Positions 52,589 through 62,991 of a DNA stretch of 64,000 nt are shown piece by piece. This DNA comes from Trichopria drosophilae (Eukaryota > Arthropoda > Insecta > Hymenoptera > Diapriidae): the NCBI GenBank assembly GCA_030407085.1, contig CM059584.1:61705501-61769500 (forward strand), read 5' to 3'. Positions within the stretch are counted from its first letter, which is position 1; every line of letters begins with the position of its first letter. Below the pieces are notes generated by a model, which saw only the letters and a list, made by a program, of their open reading frames with translations, was not told where the DNA came from and did no database searches. The translations under genes and the position numbers were made by a program.

Positions 52589-54765
52589 GTGAATACATTT
52601 AATTAAGTTTTAAAACATGATAAACATTATATCTAGGGCAATTATAAACCAAATTCTTTTAAATTTGATGCAAATACAGTTATAAAATTTATGAAAAGTA
52701 GTTGTTAAATTATTTTTGGTTGTTTATTCTAGTAGGTCGATAACAAGATGTATAATGGTTCACAGACACAAGGTGTTAAGATACGTTATGAGTTGAACAT
52801 ATGCGAGAGCTGAGAGCATAAATGATTACTGGGGTAAATAATAATTCTTTACTATAATCACTTAATAATAAAAGTAGGGATTCTTGTGTAGGAAACCGCC
52901 GAGTAAGGACAGTGAAATAACTGCTCTTACAAAGTGTTTAATTTGATCACTTAAAACGACTACTGTGTTTTTATTATTGTTGGTCTTCACTCTTCAATAA
53001 AGTTTAGCTATGGAAGTGAAATTTTGGTGTATGTGACTATTATATATGGACTGAAAATTTTCTTAATTTCTAACTTTCGCCAAAATTACATTCCATTTTG
53101 TAATTCTTCAACGTGTTTACGTTGCTTGTTGACATCTGCATAACTTGGGCTAAATCTTCGGATGAACTCCCTTACTCATAACAAATTTTAACCTAGTCTT
53201 TTTCGACGTATTTTAGCCTCGTAATTACGAATATGATGAACTTACAATAAACATATTAAAATGACGACTCACGAGAAAGGGTCTGTAGTAGGGGAGCCCA
53301 AGCTGAGATTTTGGGATTTACTCGAGCGCGTCTGACTAACATATAGGGGAAGAGCTTGCAACTTGTCTAACCATGTCTTTCGCACCGTCAAAAGAGTTTT
53401 CGAATTTCCGTCAAATAAATGTTGAAAAATATTACTAATTTCTTAAAAGATGGTTCTAATGGGGTATATGAGATCGCTGATTGCAAATCCAAAGTCCGTT
53501 TTAAAAGAATAAAATTTTTGTTCTTTTCATCCGCCATATTGGAGCCGTAATTTTAAATTTGTGAAAATGGACCATGTATTAGTAATCTACATACTTTTAA
53601 ATCCAATAGGTCCCCACGACGCTCGAGTCACTCCACATTATACATCGCGGGTTCGCTTACTACTAGGAGCGTATGTATATAAAAGATGCCCTAGCATGAA
53701 ATCAGTTTAAATTAATACCACATATTGCAACCTATGTATATTAGTACAAAATCCTGTAAGCAGGAACTCAAAATTTGCTTTTCTATGGGAGTTATGGAGG
53801 GTGTAAGGAAAATAAAGAAACACATTTTTCTCGTAAACTAATAAACCGATTTTAATAAAATTGAAATATGTTTTAAAAATAAGTGAGGCGATGTAGAACA
53901 AATATTTTCAAGTTTTGTTTTCAAGAAAAATGAGAAAAAAAATTGTTTTTTAAATTTTCAAAATTTTTCTTTTTATTGATTTTTTACAGATACACCACCA
54001 ATTTTCTGTTCCAAAAATACTAAATAGTGTTCTCTTTAATATATATTTTTTCAAATTTTTAAAAAATATACTTTTCGAGAAAAATAAGTTTTTGTAATCG
54101 CTTGCTTCGTACGCCGACGCGACATCGGTGCTACCCGTGAGAGCGTCACGATCGGTCGAGGCGGGACTGTTGTTGGTGAAAAACAACTATGCCCATTAAA
54201 TTACCATTGAATATAGGTAGTAATTGTTCATCCTTGTTTCCTAATATCTCTAAGAAACATGTGCACAATTTGTAGGCGATGAAATTTTTTTAATAGTTTT
54301 GTAAATTATAAATAAGTCTTTAAAAGCGTAAAAAGCTGCATTTTTTCTTATTGTGGCTGCCATATCGAAAACGACGCAAGGTAGTGCGAAACTGCATTTA
54401 ACGTTTTTTGTAGAGCTGGCAATTTTCTACAAAAAGGCAGGGAGAGCCCTATTCTAAAATCCATAACGTATCAGTAGAATCAAAGTCGTGTCAAGTTTCA
54501 AACGCTTTTGTAAAAAGTGTAACGCTTTCATGAGAAATTGCAGCTGGCCTGCGAGCCTCTTCGGGTACTCACTCTTATTGCCGATATTCGCGTAACCGTG
54601 GTTGTTACTTCCGTTACACGCTTGTTACAGAAATCAATTTCCATTTAGTAAATTAGATATCTCCCCATTACGTATCTGTTTCATCTCATTTTATGTTCTG
54701 GCATTTGCCTGCATTAACTGCAATAACTGCTTATAATAGACTTTTTTAAATTCTATATTAAGTAC
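52589..54765. other. Spacer
   Basis: Mostly AT-rich, no gene recognised. Short chance frames only. Confidence 0.5.
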
Positions 54766-55539
54766 ACGGAGAGAAAAGTTAGGTATTTTCTGCTAGGCAC
54801 TCCGGTAATTTTTTCGGAAGTATCTCCGGCAGTCTACATACTGCAGAAATTACAGGAGTCGTCTATAAAGGATACAGGATGGCTTAAAGCAGAATTCGGC
54901 TTATATGAATATGGTAAAATATATAGGATTATTCAGCAGAATCTGCAGAACTTATTAAAGAGAAAATTAGCGAATTCTTTAAAAACTTCCGTTCAGTATT
55001 ATAATTTTCGGTTACGTCCATTGCATATGTATTGCTAGGAATTATTAAAGTAATTTTACAGTATATAGAAATAATGTAAACTAAAATACCAGTGATAATC
55101 GTGGAAAATTGATACTTTTGACTGTAAAATTTAAAGTAAGTATATATAAAGTAAATTCAAATCCAAAAGCAACAATTTGTGACATATGAGAGGCTAGGTT
55201 TTCGTATATTCTACGCACACATATCCACTCGGTATATTACTTCCCTCGAATCGTTGAACAAATCGATCTAACTTCCACGAGATTAAAATGTTTTTTACAA
55301 ATATATCCATTACATATGGTTTTCAGAGAATTTTTCACATCACATACAGGCAAGCACATCGGTTGTCGCGGGAAAACCACATTGCACGTGGAATGTTGGT
55401 ATTACTGCGCCGACGCTGCACTCATTGGGAAAAAGTCCTGTAATAACTGTAGTATTGAAATATTGCATTTACCTTACTCGGTACGGGTGAATTTACAAAC
55501 GAAAATAAGATGAAATTTGCGGAACTTTTCTCTCCGTGC
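54766..55539. mobile_element. 774-bp element with CACGGAGAGAAAAGTT termini
   Basis: CACGGAGAGAAAAGTT at the left and AACTTTTCTCTCCGTG at the right are perfect 16-bp inverted repeats. No transposase; non-autonomous. No clear target duplication. Confidence 0.75.
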
Positions 55540-55596
55540 AGGGTGATGTAAGAAGTTTCTTCACCCTCTATTTTCTTCTGATTCAATATTTATATA

Positions 55597-56551
55597 CAGG
55601 GTGATCCAAAAGTCCCGGAACACCAAAATATCTCAGCGAGATTTTCGCGGAAAATGTTTCAGACAAAAGTTTAAGGATTTTTTTCCCTGGCTATTTAATG
55701 GTACCATAGAATTTAACCTTGAACATGACCTTGAAGGTTATTCCAAGGTCAAGTTGATTTTTTAAATGAACACTACTATTTTTTTCACGGATTCGGAAAG
55801 AGCACAACATTTTACATTCGAATATGCTGTGGCCGTTTTTTCGGGCAAGGTCACAGGAGTTTCCATTTAAAAAAATTAACTTGACCTCGAAATAACCTTC
55901 AAGGTCAAATTCAATGATACCATTAAATAGCCAGAGAAAAATCCTTCAACTTTTCTCTCAAACATTTTCCCCCAAAATGCACTGCCGTTGAGTTAATTCG
56001 CAGTTCCGGGTCTTTTCATTTTGACCTTGCAATGACCTTGCCGGAAAAATCGACCATATCTTATTCGAACGTAAAATGTTGTGCTCTTTCCGAATCCGTG
56101 AGAAAAAATAGGGGTTTCCATTTAAAAAAATTAACTTGACCTCGAAATAACCTTCAAGGGCAAATTCAATGGTACCATTAAATAGCCAGAAAAAAATCCT
56201 TCAACTTTTGTCTGAAACGTTTTCCAAAAAAATGCACTCCCGCTGAATTAATTCGAAGTTCCGGGAGTTTTAAGTTTGACCTTGAAATGACCTTGCCGGA
56301 AAAATCGACCATATCATATTCGAACGTAAAAGGTTGTGCTCTTTCCGAATCCGTGAGAAAAAATAGGAGTTTCCATTTAAAAATAAACAAACTTGAGCTT
56401 AAAATAACCTTCAAGGTCTTGTTCAAGGTCAAATTCAATATCGCCAGTAAATAGCCAGGGAAAAATCCTTCAACTTTTGTCTGAAACATTTTACCCGAAA
56501 ATGTCCTTTCGCTGAGATATTTTGGTGTTCCGGGACTTTTGGATCACCCTG
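55597..56551. mobile_element. 955-bp non-autonomous relative of the DD41D transposon
   Basis: Same termini as 18932-22266 (CAGGGTGATCCAAAAGTCCC), flanked by TA (55595-55596, 56552-56553). Left arm one module; right side about three tandem modules of about 250 bp (near 55860, 56115, 56370), each with TCAAGGTCA-type motifs. No transposase. Confidence 0.9.
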
Positions 56552-56553
56552 TA

Positions 56554-58079
56554 TATATACAGGATGTTGTTGAAATGGTGCATAAGAGATATACCGTGCT
56601 GAAGATTTTTTTGTTCTAAAGCCGATGGTGCAACAAATAATTTTCGGCAAGGTATGGTTCATTTGAAAATTAAATTTTAAAGTTTATTTATTTTGGGGAC
56701 ATCCTCCTCAACGAGACAATTGGTGAACATATGAATGTTGACTGCTTTTCACATCGAACACTTGGCCCGATATTACCGTTGAAGACCCAAATCGATATTG
56801 CCTGGAAGGATGATTCGAAACAGTCATGTTTTTATTCGATTTACTGAACGCTTGCGGGTGAGGTTAAAATCATCAGAAATTTCGAACATTCGGTAAAAAT
56901 GTAAAACTTTAAATGATCAATATTGTCAATGATGATAACAAGCTGATCTCGGTGAACAGAAAAATTAATGCTAATACAACTTAAACAATAACCTCAGTAT
57001 TATCTCAAACAAGTAATAAGCAGTTGATTTATACTAATGATAATTCTAACTTACTCGAAAGTAGCAAGAAATAGTTACGAGATCATAAATTACCATTTGT
57101 TAACAAGCTATTTGACTAAATATCAGTCTGTTTTTTCCAAATCGGTTCATAAAGAGATACCAGCCTGCAATGTAATTTCTGCATACACATAAAACCGGCG
57201 CGTTTAAACTAAACGGTCCTAATATAAAAAATTGTTTTAATTAGATATGGGATCATTTAAATTCAGTCTAGAATCTCAATTTTCGTGTCCAACATCGAAC
57301 TCTCACCTAATAAATTCTCGCATTTCAATTTTGAATAATTTAAATTCAATCTGCATATTCCTTTTTCTGGTCTTACAATAACCACACAATGCCTGGAAAT
57401 AATTTTTTCTCAATTAACATGTAAAAGAGATAGTGAAAGATTCCTAATGCCAAACATTTTTATCAATTAAGTGTAGGTAATTCAAATTCACTAAAGAAAT
57501 GCATCTTTTGGTTCGTTCAATACTTCCAAAAAACTAAAAGACAGTTTTTATTTTCTCGTACACATAGTTATGTAACGTATTTTCTGAATTCAACAGTGGA
57601 TAATTCAAATGCAATTCGTACTTCCATTGTTTCAGTTAATAATAGTGCCAATCTGCTCCGGAATTTCTTATTGGCAAAGTAAAAAGCAAATTTGTGAATG
57701 GGCTCATATCTAAATAATTCATCACTACGTGAAATGTTTGTTTGTTTAAATTTAATATTCCTTTTTTAATTGTTCAAAAATATTAACAAACACCGGTGTA
57801 AGTTATGTTAAAAATTATCATGGATATAAATCAACTACTTAACCTAAGGGTATCACCGATCGTGAAGCTGACACTAGCCCCCTATATCCAGCCCCTACTC
57901 AGAGACGAAATGAGCTCGGGGCTCGGGTACCCGAACGCACGTAAATAATAATTCTGATCAGATCGTAATCGAAAACAATCACAAACTAGTACAACATAGG
58001 TAAACTAACGATTCGATGCCACCATTGCGACATCGAAGACATCTAATTTTATTAACATTTATTAACATTTACGGATTAG
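56554..58079. other. Spacer
   Basis: Another element-like end (TACAGGATGTTGTTGAAATG) starts at 56559. The rest is AT-rich without recognised genes. Confidence 0.5.
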
Positions 58080-58520
58080 CACGAATATGAATTTCAGCGT
58101 CTAAGGCAAATGCATATGTGTTGAGAGCTGCCAGAATTAGCAGGTATTCCACGATATATGTAGATTAAGGCCCCGAAGCGACCTTCGCGATGACAAAGTT
58201 AGCTGACTTCTTAAAAATTCACTAACGAAGTGTGATATGAATTCTAGCCCCTAGAACGCACGCATACGTGTTCGAAGCCGGGTAAATTCATGGATACTCC
58301 ATGATGTGCGTAGTTTATGGACCAGAAGCGACTGTCACAATGATGAAGTTAGTTGTCTGCTTAAAAATCCACTAACGACAACTAACTACGTGTGATGTGA
58401 ATTCTAGCCCCTAGAGCGTACGCATACGCGTTCGAAGTCGGGAAAATTCACAGATACTCCATGATATGCATAGATTAAGGAACCGAAGCGACCTTCGCGA
58501 TGACGAAGTTAGACTGTTTA
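58080..58520. repeat. Tandem repeat, about 150-160-bp unit
   Basis: Units repeat phrases GAAGCGACC(T)TCGCGATGA, AAGTTAG, TTCACTAACGA, TGTGAATTCTAGCCCCTAGA and TACTCCATGATATGC. GAAGCGAC occurs near 58176, 58326 and 58485, so about 2.5 copies. It directly abuts the Penelope-like coding region. Confidence 0.85.
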
Positions 58521-59215
58521 AAAACCCGCTAACTTCTGCTATTGGAGTTGTTTATGGTTTAATAGACAGAGCAATCAAATTATCCCATATTAAATACAGA
58601 CAAAAAAATATTGAAATAGTAAAAAATTTATTACGAAATAATAATTATCCGGAAGATATAATTATTGACTGTCTTAGAAAAAGAGTACACAAAATTTATA
58701 ATTCTCTAGATAATATGAAAGAAGATTATGACTATGTGAAAACTATAAGCATCCCGTACGCTAAAGGTTTATCTGAACAAATTAAAAAATCAATGAAAGA
58801 CCAACATATTAGAGTAGTTTTTAAACCATTTCATACAAATTTAGGAGGTATAAAACCTGGAAAAGATAAATTAGACAATTTACACTACAGTTGCGTCGTT
58901 TACAAAATTAAATGTAACCAATGCAACAAATGTTATATAGGTGAGACAGGAAGATTGCTAAGAGATCGAATTAACGAACATAAACGAAACATTTACTCAA
59001 GTGAGGACAAACTTACGGGACTAAGTAGACATAAATTAGACACAGGACATGATTTTGATTATAAAAACGTTCAAATATTAACTACAGAAAGAAATTATTG
59101 GAAAAGAAAACATTTAGAAAACTTTTTTATTAAAAAACATAATAATAATGCAGTGAATATAAGATTCGAACTTTCGAACCTTCCAGAAACATACTTTCCG
59201 TTAATCAATAATTAA
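58466..59215 (+). CDS. Penelope-like element C-terminus with GIY-YIG endonuclease
   Basis: The frame of 249 codons begins inside the tandem repeat; the retroelement part starts at about residue 25. Residues 27-80 (GVVYGLIDRAIKLS...NNYPEDIIIDCLRKRVHKIYN) match the region after the RT thumb in Penelope-like proteins. Residues about 144-225 are a GIY-YIG endonuclease: VVYKIKC (GIY equivalent), CYIGETGRLLRDRINEHKR and a C-terminal Glu (LENFF). A Cys cluster (C150, C153, C156) precedes YIG as in these elements. The RT itself is missing, so this is a 5'-truncated copy, but the remaining frame is intact to its stop. Confidence 0.9.
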   Translation: MHRLRNRSDLRDDEVRLFKNPLTSAIGVVYGLIDRAIKLSHIKYRQKNIEIVKNLLRNNNYPEDIIIDCLRKRVHKIYNSLDNMKEDYDYVKTISIPYAKGLSEQIKKSMKDQHIRVVFKPFHTNLGGIKPGKDKLDNLHYSCVVYKIKCNQCNKCYIGETGRLLRDRINEHKRNIYSSEDKLTGLSRHKLDTGHDFDYKNVQILTTERNYWKRKHLENFFIKKHNNNAVNIRFELSNLPETYFPLINN

Positions 59216-60344
59216 TAATTTCGTCATAATTTTTTCAAAAACATCGCGTTAAAATTTCGTTAACTTTGAATTCAAGCATTCCACACATCTTCACATTATT
59301 ATTGTCAAGGGTTGAGCACTGGCAATGTTTACGTTTTTGTCAGTCAGTTCGTTACCGTCACGCGACTCGCACGTATTTACAGTTTTTGTATTCTTACTAA
59401 GTTTCTTTTCGAAACTTATTTTATTTTTTTATTTTTAGGCTTTTCACAACATTCTGGATCCATATTCAATCTTTTTTGTTAAAAATAATAACTTGTACCG
59501 GTCATCCCATTCGGGAGTGTATTTTGTTAGTTCACATTAAGGACTTACAGGTAAGAATACAAATTTACATTTTTCCAAACCTTCCAATACCTACCAGTGC
59601 TCAATCAATACATTCAAAAAACTTACCAGTGCTCAATTCACACACATCAAATAAAAAAAATCTCGATGTAATCCATATAATCGATAAAATGAAAATGTAA
59701 ACATTCACTACTTACTCAAAATTTACTACTTACTCAAAATTGTATGTTGAATTACAGAATTATAATTTTTCTGAAGAGGGTCATAAACTCTTGACCGAAA
59801 CGTAAATTCAAATTCGTATTTTTATCCACCTGTCCGCTACACCAAGAAGTTTTTTTTAACACACCTATTTCAAATACAGACGGACAAAGAAGAACTTTAC
59901 AATTTAATTTTTTTCAATAACTTCTGCTAGTTCGTGGTGACGTTAGCTTCTTTCTTTCTTGCTTTCTTCTTTGGTTGAAACTAATTAAAATAACATTAGC
60001 TCCAACAAAAAAGAAAGTAAAACCGGCTATTCATATTTTTCTTGGTTATTTCTGTTCTCTATCGCCTACTAAAAATATTTATAGGTTAAGTAAAATGTAG
60101 GTTTCTTTACTTAACTTATAAATATAAACGCAAGCATGCAAAACCCTCGTTTGCGTATCGTTCGCAGGCATCCAAAGCAGCTGTTTCCCGCACGGTGCGG
60201 TTTATAAAAAAAAAGCCAGTTTATAAAAAAATTAAATTTTAATTGAAAGTGGTTGATTTATGCCAAATCGCTTTATTTACAGATGAAATTAATAACAACA
60301 TTACTTTTATAGTAATAATTATAACAATAATGATAATAATAATA
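59216..60344. other. Penelope-like 3' region and spacer
   Basis: Non-coding. It contains short direct repeats (ACCAGTGCTCAAT at about 59594 and 59626) and the hammerhead-like motif near 59771. The stretch ends in a TAA/AAT microsatellite (about 60328-60352). Confidence 0.6.
59771..59818 (+). ncRNA. Hammerhead-ribozyme-like motif
   Basis: CTGAAGA (CUGANGA box) at 59771-59777, a possible stem II GGTCA/TGACC (59779-59783, 59792-59796), then GAAA (59797-59800) and a short stem III ACG/CGT closing on TA (59800-59818). Penelope-like elements are known to carry minimal hammerhead motifs in their terminal repeats. Stem I is not convincing here and stem II is shifted by one base, so it may be decayed. 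Confidence 0.5.
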
Positions 60345-61143
60345 ATAATAATGGGTAACATGGAGGGGGAGGAGAGATAGGGATGATAAGTGTAAGGGAG
60401 AAGAGAAAGGATGAAAAAGAGAGTGCTTGGAAGGATTGGGCACGAGAAAGTTTCGAGAGAAGAGATTACATGTGGAGAGTAGGGATGAGTGAGACTGCCC
60501 TGACTGATGATGGAGAAAATAAGTGGCTGGAGATGAGGGGAAGGGATATAGAAGTGGATGAGCAAGTGAGAGGGGAGAAAGTTAAGGGATCCCGATCGTG
60601 TAGAAAATACCAGAGAGTACTCGGCATACCCCAGTATATACGAACGTGCAAGAGGAATGAAAGGAAGAGGTTGGTGACAATAGCGAGATGGAGATGTGGA
60701 AGTGAAGAGAAGGCGAATAAGTATTGGATGAAAGAAAATGAGAAAATGTGTAGGTTGTGCGGAAAAAAGAGTGAATATATAGAACATCTGATGTATGAAT
60801 GTGAGTATGTAAAGGAGAGAATTGGGAGAAGGATGGATGTACTGAACGAGGATGGTCGAGGTTTTAAGTGGATGGAAATGATAGAACGTATAAGAAAACA
60901 GAGAGAGAAAGAGAGAGAGAGAGAGTGAGAGAATGAATGTATGAATGAATAAATGTGTATGTGGGGGTAGATGTGAGGGTGAGAGCAAGTGTACATAAAG
61001 GTGTGGTTGCGGGCGTGCGTGCGTGTGTATGTGTGTATGTAAAACAAGGAAATGTGGTATTATGAGAAGAGGCTGGAAGCCATGTAAACACAAGTTTGTG
61101 AAGCATTAATAAATATTATTATTATTATATAATAATGGGTAAC
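60345..61143 (+). mobile_element. 5'-truncated LINE tail with 15-bp target duplication
   Basis: ATAATAATGGGTAAC is present at 60345-60359 and 61129-61143. The insert ends in an AATAAATATTATTATTATTA-type tail and encodes the C terminus of a LINE protein. It inserted at the 5' edge of the R4/Dong-like element. Confidence 0.7.
60383..60928 (+). CDS. LINE ORF2 C-terminal domain
   Basis: A 181-residue frame with WRVGMSETALTDDGENKW early and RKYQRVLGIPQYIRT in the middle. A Cys/His knuckle common at the C end of jockey-type LINE ORF2 proteins follows: ARWRCGSEEKANKYW, CRLCGKKSEYIEHLMYECEY. It ends in a GAGA simple repeat (REREKEREREREstop). RT and endonuclease are missing because of 5' truncation. 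Confidence 0.75.
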   Translation: MISVREKRKDEKESAWKDWARESFERRDYMWRVGMSETALTDDGENKWLEMRGRDIEVDEQVRGEKVKGSRSCRKYQRVLGIPQYIRTCKRNERKRLVTIARWRCGSEEKANKYWMKENEKMCRLCGKKSEYIEHLMYECEYVKERIGRRMDVLNEDGRGFKWMEMIERIRKQREKERERE

Positions 61144-61514
61144 CCAATGCGGCTATGCAAAAAACTGCATCTCAGCCTATCTTCCCAAATGGCCTACTCT
61201 CACCTCCACGTGTGCTTATTAAAGCCGGTGGGCCCTGGACTCTTAGCAACCTTGCCAGAGATTGGGTAACCAACCCCAGTGGATGGCGAGGTAAGAGACA
61301 AACGAGAGAGGCATAACAACAGGGAGTAGGGCCAACCACCCTACTCCTTTTAAATGGGGTTACAAGAAATGCAATGCGCAGGACTCCTGACCATCGGGCT
61401 GCTTCGGATGCAGCCCAGTCCCGAGGTGGAGGAGCCGAAACAGGTGTCCCGGGATAACGACACACGAATGCCCACGGACGATTTCAGTGGACGGAGGATC
61501 TCAGGCAAGATCTA

Positions 61515-62555
61515 ATGCGCTGCTACGAGGAGAGCTGTCCGCAACAGAGAGGCTACATGGCGCAAATGCATAGTCGGTTTGCAGTGATGCATCCCGAACT
61601 GGCAGATCGCTTTTCTCAACAACAACCGAGAGATTATATGGCCTATCTGAGGCGGATAGGTTTCGTTGTTCCCAGCTGTCAACCGGTACCGGATGTGCGG
61701 GCAATAACAACTGAGCCCGTACGCGGTGCTGAGAGAGATGCTCCACATTATGAAAGCACGACACTCGTGTTTAGGCAAAATTTGACAACGAAAATTTTGC
61801 CTAAACAACGAGCATTAGACAGAGCAAATAGCCTACTTCTGGATGCTCTTCCAGATGACTGAGACCTGTGGCAAGTCGATTGTGCCGTTTACGAGGCTGC
61901 AAGTGATCTGGTGACGCCGCGTAATCTGACACAGATATCGGGGAGTCGGCAGATTACAAAACGTATGTCTCAATTGAACGGTAAGATTCGACTGACACGG
62001 AAACTCGCTTCCCGAATTCAGTGTGTGATCGACTATTTAACATCTGGCCGTTCATTTACGGCTAAAGTCAAGAAGTTCGCACAACAACTGCGGATGTACT
62101 ATCACAAACTGAACAAGCTGAAGTTGCTCAACATCAAGCAACGTTTGGCGGATAAAATTCGGGGTTTGGCCGGTGCCAAAAAGAGGCTGCAAAGACGGGA
62201 AGATGGGGTTCGACAATACTCAATATTTTGGACGAATCCTTCCCTCTTCAAACATCGTATCGCAGCCTCAAGCGAGTTACCGTCGATGGGCGCAGTTGAG
62301 GAATTCTGGGGGAGCATCTACGAGAAAACATCTAGGCTTAATGCAGACACTCCAGGTATTGAGATCTTCACCGAGTTGTGCGACGAAGTCACACAACAAA
62401 GTGAAGATTGTCCACCCGTCAGTGCATTAGAGGTGAAAAATGCCATCGCAGGAGCGAGGAATTTCTCCTCGCCGGGCTGGGATGGAATTAACAACTATTG
62501 GTGGAAGAAGTTCACTTCTGTCCATCAACACCCCGAATATTCACCTCTTATATAA
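61515..62555 (+). pseudogene. R4-like ORF, N-terminal part and RT fingers start
   Basis: The frame 61515-61862 (QRGYMAQMHSRFAVMHPELA) is preceded in the same phase by FQWTEDLRQDLMRCYEE, the Myb-like opening known from this clade. It then meets a TGA but continues in the same phase from 61863. Bases 61911-62555 encode a basic spacer (LNGKIRLTRKLASRIQ) and the pre-RT region with FWGSIYEK and SSPGWDGINNYWWKK (PGxDGI motif). After that motif the frame is lost to a shift. Not functional as it stands. Confidence 0.8.
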
Positions 62556-62959
62556 ATGGAGACCAACCCATTCCGCACTGGCTGGTGGAGGGCCGAACGA
62601 CACTGATCCCAAAATCGGGAGACTTGTCCTACCCGAGAAACCATAGACCGATCACGTGTCTCAATACGATATACAAAATGCTCACTAACATCTTGAACGA
62701 ACGTATTGAGAAATCCGTGAAACCGGTGTGGCAACGGATAGTAGAACAACGAGGCTGCGAATTGGGTGTATCCGGCTGCAAGGACAACTTGCTTATCGAC
62801 AGGTGTGTTTGTCAGGACGCAGTCCAGTACAAGCGTAACCTGTCGATAGCCTGGCTGGATTACATGAAGGCGTATGACTCAACATCGCACGGGCTTTTAA
62901 GCTTGTTGCTCAAACGCCTCCATGTCCACCCAAACATAGTGAGAATTGTAGAAGACTGA
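62498..62959 (+). pseudogene. R4-like ORF, RT fingers and motif A
   Basis: A frame with HWLVEGRTTLIPKSGDLSYP, NHRPITCLNTIYKMLTNIL, then IAWLDYMKAYDSTSHGLL, where LDYMKAYDS is RT motif A with its catalytic Asp. The frame ends at a TGA (62957-62959) right after IVRIVED. Confidence 0.85.
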
Positions 62960-62991
62960 TGCCTCTTTGGAAAACACGCTTTCTGATGATA

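Noticed and set aside
60239..61093. 284-codon minus-strand His/Leu/Ser-rich frame
   Set aside because: Shadow of the LINE C-terminal ORF on the other strand and of GAGA/TG repeats.
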